From positions 174,089-238,088 of the forward strand of contig NZ_LKIU01000004.1 in the NCBI RefSeq assembly GCF_001307035.1: DNA of 64,000 nt. Direction: 5' to 3'. This document shows, in pieces, positions 44,771-52,584 of this stretch (within the stretch, counting starts at the first letter, position 1; every line of letters starts with the position of its first letter). A program made the position numbers and the translations under genes. Origin of the DNA: Arthrobacter sp. Edens01. Its GTDB lineage: Bacteria; Actinomycetota; Actinomycetes; Actinomycetales; Micrococcaceae. The notes under the pieces were generated by a model. That model ran no database searches. It was not told the origin of the DNA and saw only the letters and a list, made by a program, of their open reading frames with translations.

Positions 44771-44913
44771 CGCGCAATGCCGTAGTCCGCGGACCGCACC
44801 GGCATGCTCCGTCCGCCGCGATCGTAGAGAGGTCAGGTGCGTAACACAATCCGATGCCCCGGGTGCGCTTGATAGCGTTTCACATGTCCGCATAAATGCA
44901 GGTAGGAGCATTG

Positions 44914-47700
44914 GTGACACCCCGAACCAGTTCGAACCGTTGGTCCCGTCCCGCTACCGGCAAGCAGATCGCAGCACTCAAGGCGCATGGAAGCTACGAC
45001 GGTAAGTACTACTCGATGGGCAGAGCGTCTAGCGTTATCGGAGGAGCGGGCAAGAGCTCATCGTCCCGCGGACGCACAGAAGGACGCGGCCTGTCGAGTC
45101 GGGCGCCTCTCTTTACCTCTTCGCCCCCAGGTGTGGTCCCTCTCTCTGCAATGCTTGGCCGGGGGGACAGCCTCAAAAGGCTATTCGAACCGGCACTGGG
45201 TCTTGCCGTACAAAGTGCGCTTGCGGAGTCCGCGTCTGGCCCGATGACCATATTGGCGCAGCTTCTGAACGTTCCAGACGACATCGACTCCTTGGTTCAA
45301 GCGGCATTTGGTGCGGCTGGCGCAGATGGGCAGGCAGAGGCTTCAAGGAATGAGCCCATCGCTTCGGTCCTGTACACGATCCATTCGAATGACTTGGACC
45401 CAGGTGGTCCGCAGATTATGGTCGAGGCGGAAGTGGTCCATGATGCAAAGTTCGAGGGCTCGCCTTCCCTTCAAATTCGTTTGGCGCACAACGAATCTCA
45501 GTCCGGTTCCGTTGCTAGCGGACCTTCCGGCCGGCCACCCACTACTGGAGGACGTTCTTTACTAGGCTACCGACCAGCATGGACGCCGGCGCTTGTCCGT
45601 GAACCCGCCGCACTTGCCGAGCAAATGAGGGTCCGGTGGTTCGATGCTCTGGCAGAGCTCAAAGACGGTGTCGATCCTCGGATGGCAACGTTCCTCGCTC
45701 TGTTCCAAGGAATGGACTCAGCGCTGGCGGTACTTACCTCGGCCCATTCACCCGCGTCGAAGTTTGTTGTCCTTCAGGGTCTATTGGATCCCGATGGTCT
45801 GATCCAGTACAAGGGACTCGGCCTCGACGCGGCTACCTTCGTGGATCAGATTCGTGCGGCAGATGGGGGCGATGAAGAGGCCCTGAGCTGGCTCGAAGAC
45901 ATCCAGCGGGAACAAGTCCTGACGTCACTCGCGGAGGTAACGGGAACTAATGCCGCAGCTGAAGCCGATTTTCATTTGACGCGATGGTCGCTGCAAGGGG
46001 CCGCGCTCATTAAAGCGGTGACGACGAAAACGAAGAATGCCGAGTTCGAGTTTTCCGAGATCCGATCGATCCTCAGAATGCAAGCGGATCTATCGCGCCG
46101 GGTGGAGCAGCGTCGAGCGAGGATCGCTGAAATGAAGGCGTCGAATCCTGAGTCAGCCGAGAGGCTCAATTCGATGCTCGGCTACGAGAGCCGCAGGCCT
46201 TCGCCAGGAACGGACCCGGAGTATGGGATTCTCGAAGACTACTTTTTCGAAGAGACGAGGATCTACCTCCAAGCGCGATTCCGTCAGTCACTGCCGGGGC
46301 AGTTTGCCGCTGCCCTTATCGCCAGTTCCAACGCAGGAGCTAGCGACGTCGCATTCGCCGCGGCGGTTCGCGCGATGGCCGCTGCGTCATCGACCGATCC
46401 TAAAGACTATTCGGCGGATGGGATATCCACTCCATCCCCCTGGCATGACGCGTTAGCCAAGAGCCTCGGTATCTCTCAACGCAGGTACAGGAGTGGTGAC
46501 CGCATTGAGCGGATTCTGCAGGCCGTTAAGGGCGTCACTCAAGCGGTCAAGGCGGCGGGGGATGACGACTTGGGGACGCTTGTCGTAGCCCACGAAGTGC
46601 TTTGCTACGCCCAGTGGAAGCGTGACGAGTTTCGAGCGAGCAAGCAGGCAGAGAAGGTGGAGCAGCACAAGGCTGACGCAATCGAGCGCTCCCGCAAGGC
46701 GAAGCAGCGTGCCGAGGCCTCGCGCCTGAGAGATGAACAAGCGCAAGAGGTCCGGAGTGCGGTGTGGGATGTGGACGATGCCGTTCGGCGGTACGCCCAG
46801 ACACTCGAGCACACAATTCGCTCAATCCGCGTCGAGAACCCTTTTCCAGAATCACACCTAGCGGCTGCCAAAGATCGGCTGGAAAAAGCGCTTGCGAAGA
46901 AGGCAGCGGCGGATGGGTGGCTGGCAGCAGCTGATGAGCGCGCGCTGTGGGCCGTAGCAGAGGTAAAGGTAGCGGCGACTTCGAGTGTGGAAGAGCTCTT
47001 GCTTGCCGAACGTGATGAAGCGGTTGCTGAGCAGTCCGAGGCTAAGTCGGAACAACAGGCCGCCCAGCGCGAACGAGACGCTGCAGAGAGAGATGTCACG
47101 GACCTCGCCGCTGCACGATACAAGTTCGACAAACTGATTCAGCCCGTACTCGCAGAAAACGAACGCCGTTTGGAAGCCGAGACCCTACGCCACAAACAGG
47201 AGCAGGAGGAGAAGCGCCGGCAAGCAGAAGAGCTGCGCAAGAAGCAGGAGGCTGCTGTCAGACGGCAGGAGGAACTGAACCAACGGCAACAAGAACGTGC
47301 GAGTGTGGCCAAGCACGCACTCGGCATGGAAATCGACCGCCTCATTGCCCTCCCTACCTCCGCATCCATCTGGCGGAGAAAGAGGCTGGCAGCAACGCGT
47401 GTGTCCTTGGAACAGGCGATCTTGAAGCTTCAAGCCGAGATCACTGCACCGAATATTCCTCCTCGCACGCATTGGAAGACATGGCCGAGTATGCTCTCCG
47501 CCAATGACCGGTACTTGGGGACCGTCAAGAAAATCATGGACTATGGCGCCTTCGTGTCCCTTCCCGCTGGCGTGGACGGCTTGATACGCTTCACCGGCGC
47601 GGGCGCTTCCCTGCATCGCGGACAAATGATCATCGTGGAAATAGTGGCTATGCCTTCTGGAAAACCATTTGTTCTCAGGCAGGTGGCGCCAAGAGCCTAG
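44914..47700 (+). CDS. Large coiled-coil protein with C-terminal S1 RNA-binding domain
   Basis: A 928-residue protein I do not recognise as a whole. Near the N-terminus is a compact motif (RPATGKQIAALKAHG, YDGKYYSMGRAS). The middle is helical with no visible catalytic motif. Residues ~590-800 are a long Glu/Lys/Arg/Gln-rich coiled coil (e.g. QEQEEKRRQAEELRKKQEA). Residues 863-928 form an S1 OB-fold (GTVKKIMDYGAFVSLPAGVD, then GQMIIVEIV). AGGAG lies five bases before GTG 44914; ATG 44896 has none. Codon use is less GC3-rich than in neighbours, which with the surrounding gene fragments suggests acquisition. RNA- or ribosome-linked function is likely. Confidence 0.72.
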   Translation: MTPRTSSNRWSRPATGKQIAALKAHGSYDGKYYSMGRASSVIGGAGKSSSSRGRTEGRGLSSRAPLFTSSPPGVVPLSAMLGRGDSLKRLFEPALGLAVQSALAESASGPMTILAQLLNVPDDIDSLVQAAFGAAGADGQAEASRNEPIASVLYTIHSNDLDPGGPQIMVEAEVVHDAKFEGSPSLQIRLAHNESQSGSVASGPSGRPPTTGGRSLLGYRPAWTPALVREPAALAEQMRVRWFDALAELKDGVDPRMATFLALFQGMDSALAVLTSAHSPASKFVVLQGLLDPDGLIQYKGLGLDAATFVDQIRAADGGDEEALSWLEDIQREQVLTSLAEVTGTNAAAEADFHLTRWSLQGAALIKAVTTKTKNAEFEFSEIRSILRMQADLSRRVEQRRARIAEMKASNPESAERLNSMLGYESRRPSPGTDPEYGILEDYFFEETRIYLQARFRQSLPGQFAAALIASSNAGASDVAFAAAVRAMAAASSTDPKDYSADGISTPSPWHDALAKSLGISQRRYRSGDRIERILQAVKGVTQAVKAAGDDDLGTLVVAHEVLCYAQWKRDEFRASKQAEKVEQHKADAIERSRKAKQRAEASRLRDEQAQEVRSAVWDVDDAVRRYAQTLEHTIRSIRVENPFPESHLAAAKDRLEKALAKKAAADGWLAAADERALWAVAEVKVAATSSVEELLLAERDEAVAEQSEAKSEQQAAQRERDAAERDVTDLAAARYKFDKLIQPVLAENERRLEAETLRHKQEQEEKRRQAEELRKKQEAAVRRQEELNQRQQERASVAKHALGMEIDRLIALPTSASIWRRKRLAATRVSLEQAILKLQAEITAPNIPPRTHWKTWPSMLSANDRYLGTVKKIMDYGAFVSLPAGVDGLIRFTGAGASLHRGQMIIVEIVAMPSGKPFVLRQVAPRA

Positions 47701-47815
47701 GCCGGGCCGCCACTCCAACTCGGACGCCATTGCCGAAGGGCCCGGTAGCGCTGGTGCTGCCTTATCCCTAGGCTTATCCGTAAAGCTTTGCACCCTTCAA
47801 CTCCCGTATGGCGCT

Positions 47816-47884
47816 CTGTGCGGGTCCGTCCCAGACGTTCGCGAATCGCTTGATTGAGGCTACTGGCAACCAGCTGATGCCCTG
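47816..47884 (+). pseudogene. Fragment of an MHS-type permease
   Basis: Encodes AGPSQTFANRLIEATGNQLM, matching AGPSQTIANQLIETTGNQLV of the intact permease (around 43600-43660). No flanking coding remains. It marks the far side of the scar that contains the S1-domain gene. Confidence 0.75.
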
Positions 47885-47993
47885 TTTGTGTCCTTGCTGG
47901 TAAAGCCACTGCGGGATGAAGCGAACACACCAAACGTAGGCACGGAGTCCTCTCCTCGAAGGCGGACGCAGGGTTTTGGCCACGTGATGCGGC

Positions 47994-49286
47994 TTATCCC
48001 CCGTCTGAGGGGGTGGTGGCCAAGCGCCATCGCAGACGTTCGGGGTCAGAGCATGCTCGGCCGTGTCGGAGTCCGTAGAGCACTGCAGCTGACGCTGCTT
48101 CCGCGCCGTAGCGCTGGCTGTACCAGTTGGGGCAATCCTGGTCAGGTGCACTCCACCCGGCGTTGCGGAGGGCGTCTTCGTCAAGCGGCCAGACTGAGCC
48201 CGGCAAAAACTCCTCCGAGACGATTTCGCACCAGTAGTAGTCATCTTCCCGGGCGACCTGAGCATAGGGGGAGAGACCGTTGGCGGTTTCCACGTGGTAC
48301 TCGACGGAGGTGAAGTCGCCATCCTTCAGCCATCGAATGTCCTCAACCAGACGCTCGTGGGCAACGTCCCAGATCTTTTCGGCCGATGCAGGAACGCGGC
48401 GGGGCCAATAGTTGATGGTGCTCTGGTCTCCCGCCTGCTTTTTGGGAGTGCGGTGCCCATAGGGGCCGATGACGCCCTCATAGAGCGTTCCTTCGAAGAC
48501 CGGTTTGACCTGGAAACCGCGACGTCCGTGTTCGTTCGTCTCCCACGTCCCCGGCACAATTTCAAACAATGCACGGGTCACACCACGGTGTACAGCAACG
48601 ACATGCTGGATGTTTTCCTTCTCAACTCGATCCTGATTGAGCTTCCACCAGCAGCGCACGGAGTCCGCCAGCTGATCGATCTCCATTTTCAGCGTCTCGG
48701 GGTTGAACCAGGATGCCTTGAAACCGTACCCGGAGCGGATCGTTCCCCCTGGTGTTTGCAGCGGTTCATCGTGCCAATTTTTGAGAGTGATCAGAAGCAG
48801 CGGTTCGTCTTCAGACTCCAGTACAGGCGCGGCGAACTCGGCGACGAGACTGTCCAAGGTCCTAATTCCGTGCTCTCGGCTGGCTTCGCGGCGGGCGTTC
48901 GTTAACTGTGAGCTCGTCTCCAAGGGGTAGGCAGGTTGAACGGGTGCGAGCTGGAATGACATTAGAAGATCGATCGCTACCGCTTCGGCAGCTGTGTACT
49001 CGCTGGCGGACATTCCGTAACGCAGGATCCAGATCTGCGGCTCCAGTCCGGCCGCACGGATGTCGAGTATGCGGTCGATCTTGCGCGAATGCTCTCCGGA
49101 GGGCTCATCCTCCGGAGAGGTCAGCGCCTCAGCGGCGAGACCGTGCGACAGTAGCCTGACCTTGGTTCCCTTGCCGACATAAAACGGCTGGTTACCCCGT
49201 GGATCAATCAGGATGTAGACGTAATACCCCAATAGGGATGCGACCTGCTCGATGATTCGCTGGTCATGTATGGGACGGTTATCCAC
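47994..49286 (-). CDS. GIY-YIG nuclease-domain protein with large C-terminal extension
   Basis: A 430-residue protein. Residues ~20-115 are a LEM3-like GIY-YIG domain: YYVYILID, PFYVGKG, a downstream Arg/His (RLLSHG) and the metal Glu in YTAAEAVAIDLL. The next ~180 residues (SGYGFKASWFNPETLKMEID, HVVAVHRGVTRALFEIV) and the C-terminus (VWPLDEDALRNAGWSAP, PNWYSQRYG) are unassigned; the latter resembles the tails of actinobacterial TY-Chap/YbjN-like proteins. GTG start with GGAGG overlaps the AddA-like stop by 8 bp, so the two are coupled. A nuclease or structure-specific cleavage role is probable. Confidence 0.78.
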   Translation of the reverse strand: MDNRPIHDQRIIEQVASLLGYYVYILIDPRGNQPFYVGKGTKVRLLSHGLAAEALTSPEDEPSGEHSRKIDRILDIRAAGLEPQIWILRYGMSASEYTAAEAVAIDLLMSFQLAPVQPAYPLETSSQLTNARREASREHGIRTLDSLVAEFAAPVLESEDEPLLLITLKNWHDEPLQTPGGTIRSGYGFKASWFNPETLKMEIDQLADSVRCWWKLNQDRVEKENIQHVVAVHRGVTRALFEIVPGTWETNEHGRRGFQVKPVFEGTLYEGVIGPYGHRTPKKQAGDQSTINYWPRRVPASAEKIWDVAHERLVEDIRWLKDGDFTSVEYHVETANGLSPYAQVAREDDYYWCEIVSEEFLPGSVWPLDEDALRNAGWSAPDQDCPNWYSQRYGAEAASAAVLYGLRHGRACSDPERLRWRLATTPSDGG

Positions 49287-52200
49287 GGGTCCTCCTTAGT
49301 ACCTGAGCTCCATCTGCCCGGCAGAAGATCAGGACCAATGCATTGACCTTGTCTTGAGTAATGCGCTCCACCATTCGGGCGTAGCTTCCGAGCTGGCGCC
49401 AGTAAGCCGCCAGCTGTTCCTGGCCAACGCTGATGTCGGTCTTGAAGTCCGCAATGACCAGGGTGCCGTCGTCCTCTCGGTACATGAGGTCGATGATTCC
49501 CTCCACGGTGCGGTCACCTTCCGAGACCACAACCGGCAGCTCCAGCCAGTGCTCACGCTCAGCGGCCCGACGGACGGGTTCCGACTCCAGAGCGGAGCGT
49601 GCGGAAGCCTCCAAATCCTGCACGATTCGCAGACCCGCAGCAGCGGCGACGCCGGCAGCGAGCTCCGGAAGCGATGGAGTCAGCTCCAGATCCGTCAGCT
49701 CGAGAAGCCGGTGTAAGGCGGTACCGAAGGCCGGTCCATGTTCTGCTGGAGCGCCTGCGAACCCTGGCAGATCCTCAGCTGATTCCTCCGGGACGACGAA
49801 TGACACCGAGGTGCCGTATTCCGCGGACACGTCCTTGCCCTTGGCGAGGGCAGTCACGGAAGTCCGGGATTCCAAGGAAGACTGCTTCATCCAGCCCTCC
49901 CGTTCTGCCGCCCAGTCAGGGTACGGAGGCACGTGCGCAGGGGGCATCGGTTCCTTGGACAGCGGAACCAGTTCAGCCGGGAGCACCAGATCGGGAGCCA
50001 GTTCCTCGTCGTCGTTCACTGACGCCAGCAGACCACTGAGGCTGCTTTCTGATCCGCTGTAGTGTGAGACCACAAGGTGGCTTTCGGCCCGGGTGCAGGC
50101 GACGTAAAGCAAGCGGCGTCGTTCCGCGTCTGCAAATTCTTTCTCCGCCTCGGAGGCCTCGGCATAACCGGGGCTTTCGATGTCTGAGACAAAGTGCACC
50201 AGTGCCCTGCCGCTGCTGTCCCAGAGGGCCAAAGCCTTCGAGGAGCGGGGCGCGGAACCTGCACCGGCCAGAATGACCATCGGAAACTCCAGCCCCTTGG
50301 AGGCATGGATGGTCATGATTCGAACGGCGGCGAGATCGGTTTCGGGCACCATTGACTCTTTAACCCGGGCGTTCTCCTCCTGCTGAGACGCAGCCCACGC
50401 CAGATAGTCACGCAGTCCGCCGTGAGTAGCTTCGGTCCAGGCGCGTGCCTGATCAGAGACGAAACGGATCCGGCGCCAGACATCGCGGTAGCGCGGGGTG
50501 TCTGTCGCTGCCTCCAGCACGCGCCGGTCAGCGGCGACGCGTTCCAGCAGCTCCGCGGGGGAGAGAACCGGCAGCTCCCGGTGCAGTGCAGCGAGATAGG
50601 CCATTGCCGAACCCACTGCTGAGGTCTCCTGCCCGTCGGGGGCCGGCGCATAAAGGTTCCAGGAACCGCCGGCTTGTTTCCATCGGAATAGGTCGTCGTC
50701 TCCGCAGGCAAAGGGCGCAGAACGCAGGGTGAGTACCAGCGCCGCCTGGTCAGCGGTGTTGGCCAGGGCACGCAGTGCCAGGAGCAAATCGGTGACTTCC
50801 TGAGTGGCATACACCAGTGAGGAGGCCTCCGCGCGGTACTCGATGCCCGCCGCGTCCAGTGCATCTTCGATGTAGGGCAGGGCAGTTCTGGTGGGCAGGA
50901 GGATACAGATGTCTTTGAGCTCCAGAGCACGACGGCGGAAACCATCGGACTGGCCGCCTTCATGCTGCCACGCGGAACCACCGGCGCTGCCGGTGGCAAG
51001 CAGGATGGCTGAAGCCACATCGGCAGCTTCCTGCCGGCTGCGGTCGGCGGCCGTGACCTTACCGTCGCCGTTTGGGAGAGCACCGCTGCGGCCAATGACG
51101 GCGACGGCTGGGCCCGCACCGTCAGCTGTCCAGATCGGCCGGCTAGGTGCCGGATTCAGCGGCGCATAGGGTGGCTGGACCGTTCCGTTGGCATGGATAA
51201 GTGTCCCGAACACGGTGTTGATCCAGTCGAGCAGCCCGGTGGTTGACCGGAAATTGGTCTGCAGACTGGCGATCTGCGATCCAGCATCGAGCTCTGCCCG
51301 TCCGCGGGCGGCCAGGAAAGTGGCGATGTCAGCGCGCCGGAACCGGTAGATGGATTGCTTGGGGTCTCCGACGGTAAAGAGCCGTCCGGCCGGAACCGGC
51401 AGCTTCTCCCATCCATCAGGCCCGCAGCCTGCGGAGGCGGCCAACCGGACAGCAATCTCGGCCTGAACCGGGTCGGTATCCTGGAATTCGTCGAGCATTA
51501 GATGGGTGTACCGCTGCTGCAGAGGACGCCGCGCGGGTGCCTGCTCGTCACTTTCGCCGACCAAAAGGTCACGAGCGTGAACCAGCAGGTCGTGATACTC
51601 CAGTTCACCACTGCGCTGGCGGGTGCGGGCAGCGTCCAGCAGGACCAGAGCCATGATGGAGCTGATTGTCTCCACCGCGGGAGCCACCAGCGTTGCAACG
51701 AGCTCGTCGCGCATTTCTACGAGGTCCTTGAACTGTTGCCGGACGGATTCAACATCGACGGCCCAGTTCTTCTTGGCACCCTTTCTTGCGTAGCCCGTGG
51801 GCGGAAGGGCTTCCAGGACATCGATGGTGCGGCCGAGGTCTCCGGAGCCGCCGACTTCCTGCAGCCTGCTGCGCCAGTCTTCAACCACCGGGAAGCGGGC
51901 CATCAGTGCATCCGCCGGATCAGTGCAGAGTGATTTGTTCTCCAGAACCAATTCCGCAGCGCGCAGCAGTGGACCGACATCGAGCCTGGGTACGGTCTGC
52001 CCGACAGGCGGGTGGTCCCGGAGCCGGTCCCAGTTGGAGTCCAGTTCCTTGGCTACGCTGCGCAGCTGATCCAGGGTGATGCCGAGGGCCAGCAGGACCC
52101 GCAATGCGCCGTCGGCGGCGGGATCGGTGAACACTGCCTGCTGAGCTGTCTCCCATCGGCGTTCAAAGGCGAGCTGGCCGCGGAGCTCATCGACCACGGT

Positions 52201-52584
52201 GATCAGCGGCGGCACACCGGCTTCGATCGGGTACTCGCTGATGAGCCGAGCCGCGAAGGAATGAATGGTTCCGATGGGAGCTGCATCCAAGCGGTCCAGG
52301 GCCGTGCTGAAAAGGCTGTGGGAACCACCGTCCGCCGAGATGCGCAGCTCCAGCGTTTTGCGCAGCCGTTCCCGGAGCTCTCCGGCGGCCTTTTCGGTGA
52401 AGGTAATTGCGGCAATGCTGCCGATGCCCACTCCGCTTTCCACCAGAGCGGCGATGCGTTCAACCATGGCGTGCGTTTTGCCGCTGCCGGCACCTGCCTC
52501 TACGAATACCGTGGTATCCAGTTCGGTGGCGATGAGGGTGCGGTGATCCTGATCCTTCAGGGGAATGTGGACGGCGGTGTTCAT
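49279..52584 (-). CDS. AddA/RecB-like UvrD helicase-nuclease
   Basis: The 1101-residue product has all SF1A helicase motifs: AGAGSGKT at 30-37, LMLDEFQDTDPVQ, FTVGDPKQSIYRFRRAD, LQTNFRST, IMTIHASKGLEFPMVILAG and RLLYVACTRAESHLV. The C-terminal PD-(D/E)XK domain has GTALHRLLEL, GIIDLMYREDDGTLVIADFK (around 1030-1050) and the following Gln/Tyr motif, so both activities look intact. It would unwind and resect double-strand ends, or degrade foreign DNA. The start overlaps the AddB-like stop by 4 bp. Confidence 0.9.
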   Translation of the reverse strand: MNTAVHIPLKDQDHRTLIATELDTTVFVEAGAGSGKTHAMVERIAALVESGVGIGSIAAITFTEKAAGELRERLRKTLELRISADGGSHSLFSTALDRLDAAPIGTIHSFAARLISEYPIEAGVPPLITVVDELRGQLAFERRWETAQQAVFTDPAADGALRVLLALGITLDQLRSVAKELDSNWDRLRDHPPVGQTVPRLDVGPLLRAAELVLENKSLCTDPADALMARFPVVEDWRSRLQEVGGSGDLGRTIDVLEALPPTGYARKGAKKNWAVDVESVRQQFKDLVEMRDELVATLVAPAVETISSIMALVLLDAARTRQRSGELEYHDLLVHARDLLVGESDEQAPARRPLQQRYTHLMLDEFQDTDPVQAEIAVRLAASAGCGPDGWEKLPVPAGRLFTVGDPKQSIYRFRRADIATFLAARGRAELDAGSQIASLQTNFRSTTGLLDWINTVFGTLIHANGTVQPPYAPLNPAPSRPIWTADGAGPAVAVIGRSGALPNGDGKVTAADRSRQEAADVASAILLATGSAGGSAWQHEGGQSDGFRRRALELKDICILLPTRTALPYIEDALDAAGIEYRAEASSLVYATQEVTDLLLALRALANTADQAALVLTLRSAPFACGDDDLFRWKQAGGSWNLYAPAPDGQETSAVGSAMAYLAALHRELPVLSPAELLERVAADRRVLEAATDTPRYRDVWRRIRFVSDQARAWTEATHGGLRDYLAWAASQQEENARVKESMVPETDLAAVRIMTIHASKGLEFPMVILAGAGSAPRSSKALALWDSSGRALVHFVSDIESPGYAEASEAEKEFADAERRRLLYVACTRAESHLVVSHYSGSESSLSGLLASVNDDEELAPDLVLPAELVPLSKEPMPPAHVPPYPDWAAEREGWMKQSSLESRTSVTALAKGKDVSAEYGTSVSFVVPEESAEDLPGFAGAPAEHGPAFGTALHRLLELTDLELTPSLPELAAGVAAAAGLRIVQDLEASARSALESEPVRRAAEREHWLELPVVVSEGDRTVEGIIDLMYREDDGTLVIADFKTDISVGQEQLAAYWRQLGSYARMVERITQDKVNALVLIFCRADGAQVLRRTRG

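Larger units (their letters stand above)
43847..44913. other. Gene-fragment scar between the permease and the S1-domain gene
   Basis: About 1.07 kb with no intact gene but with recognisable pieces of four: an mmsB-like permease, an M20 hydrolase, a small membrane paralogue and possibly an HNH protein (separate entries). Frameshifts and deletions are visible in each. Confidence 0.8.

Noticed and set aside
44869..44897. Sigma70-like promoter (TTGATA-N17-ATAAAT) before the S1-domain gene
   Set aside because: Transcription would begin at or inside the ribosome site of the GTG start, so it was not listed as a supported promoter.
47994..48014. CCCCC/GGGGG hairpin as a terminator of the GIY-YIG gene
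   Set aside because: It overlaps the stop codon and has no T-run.
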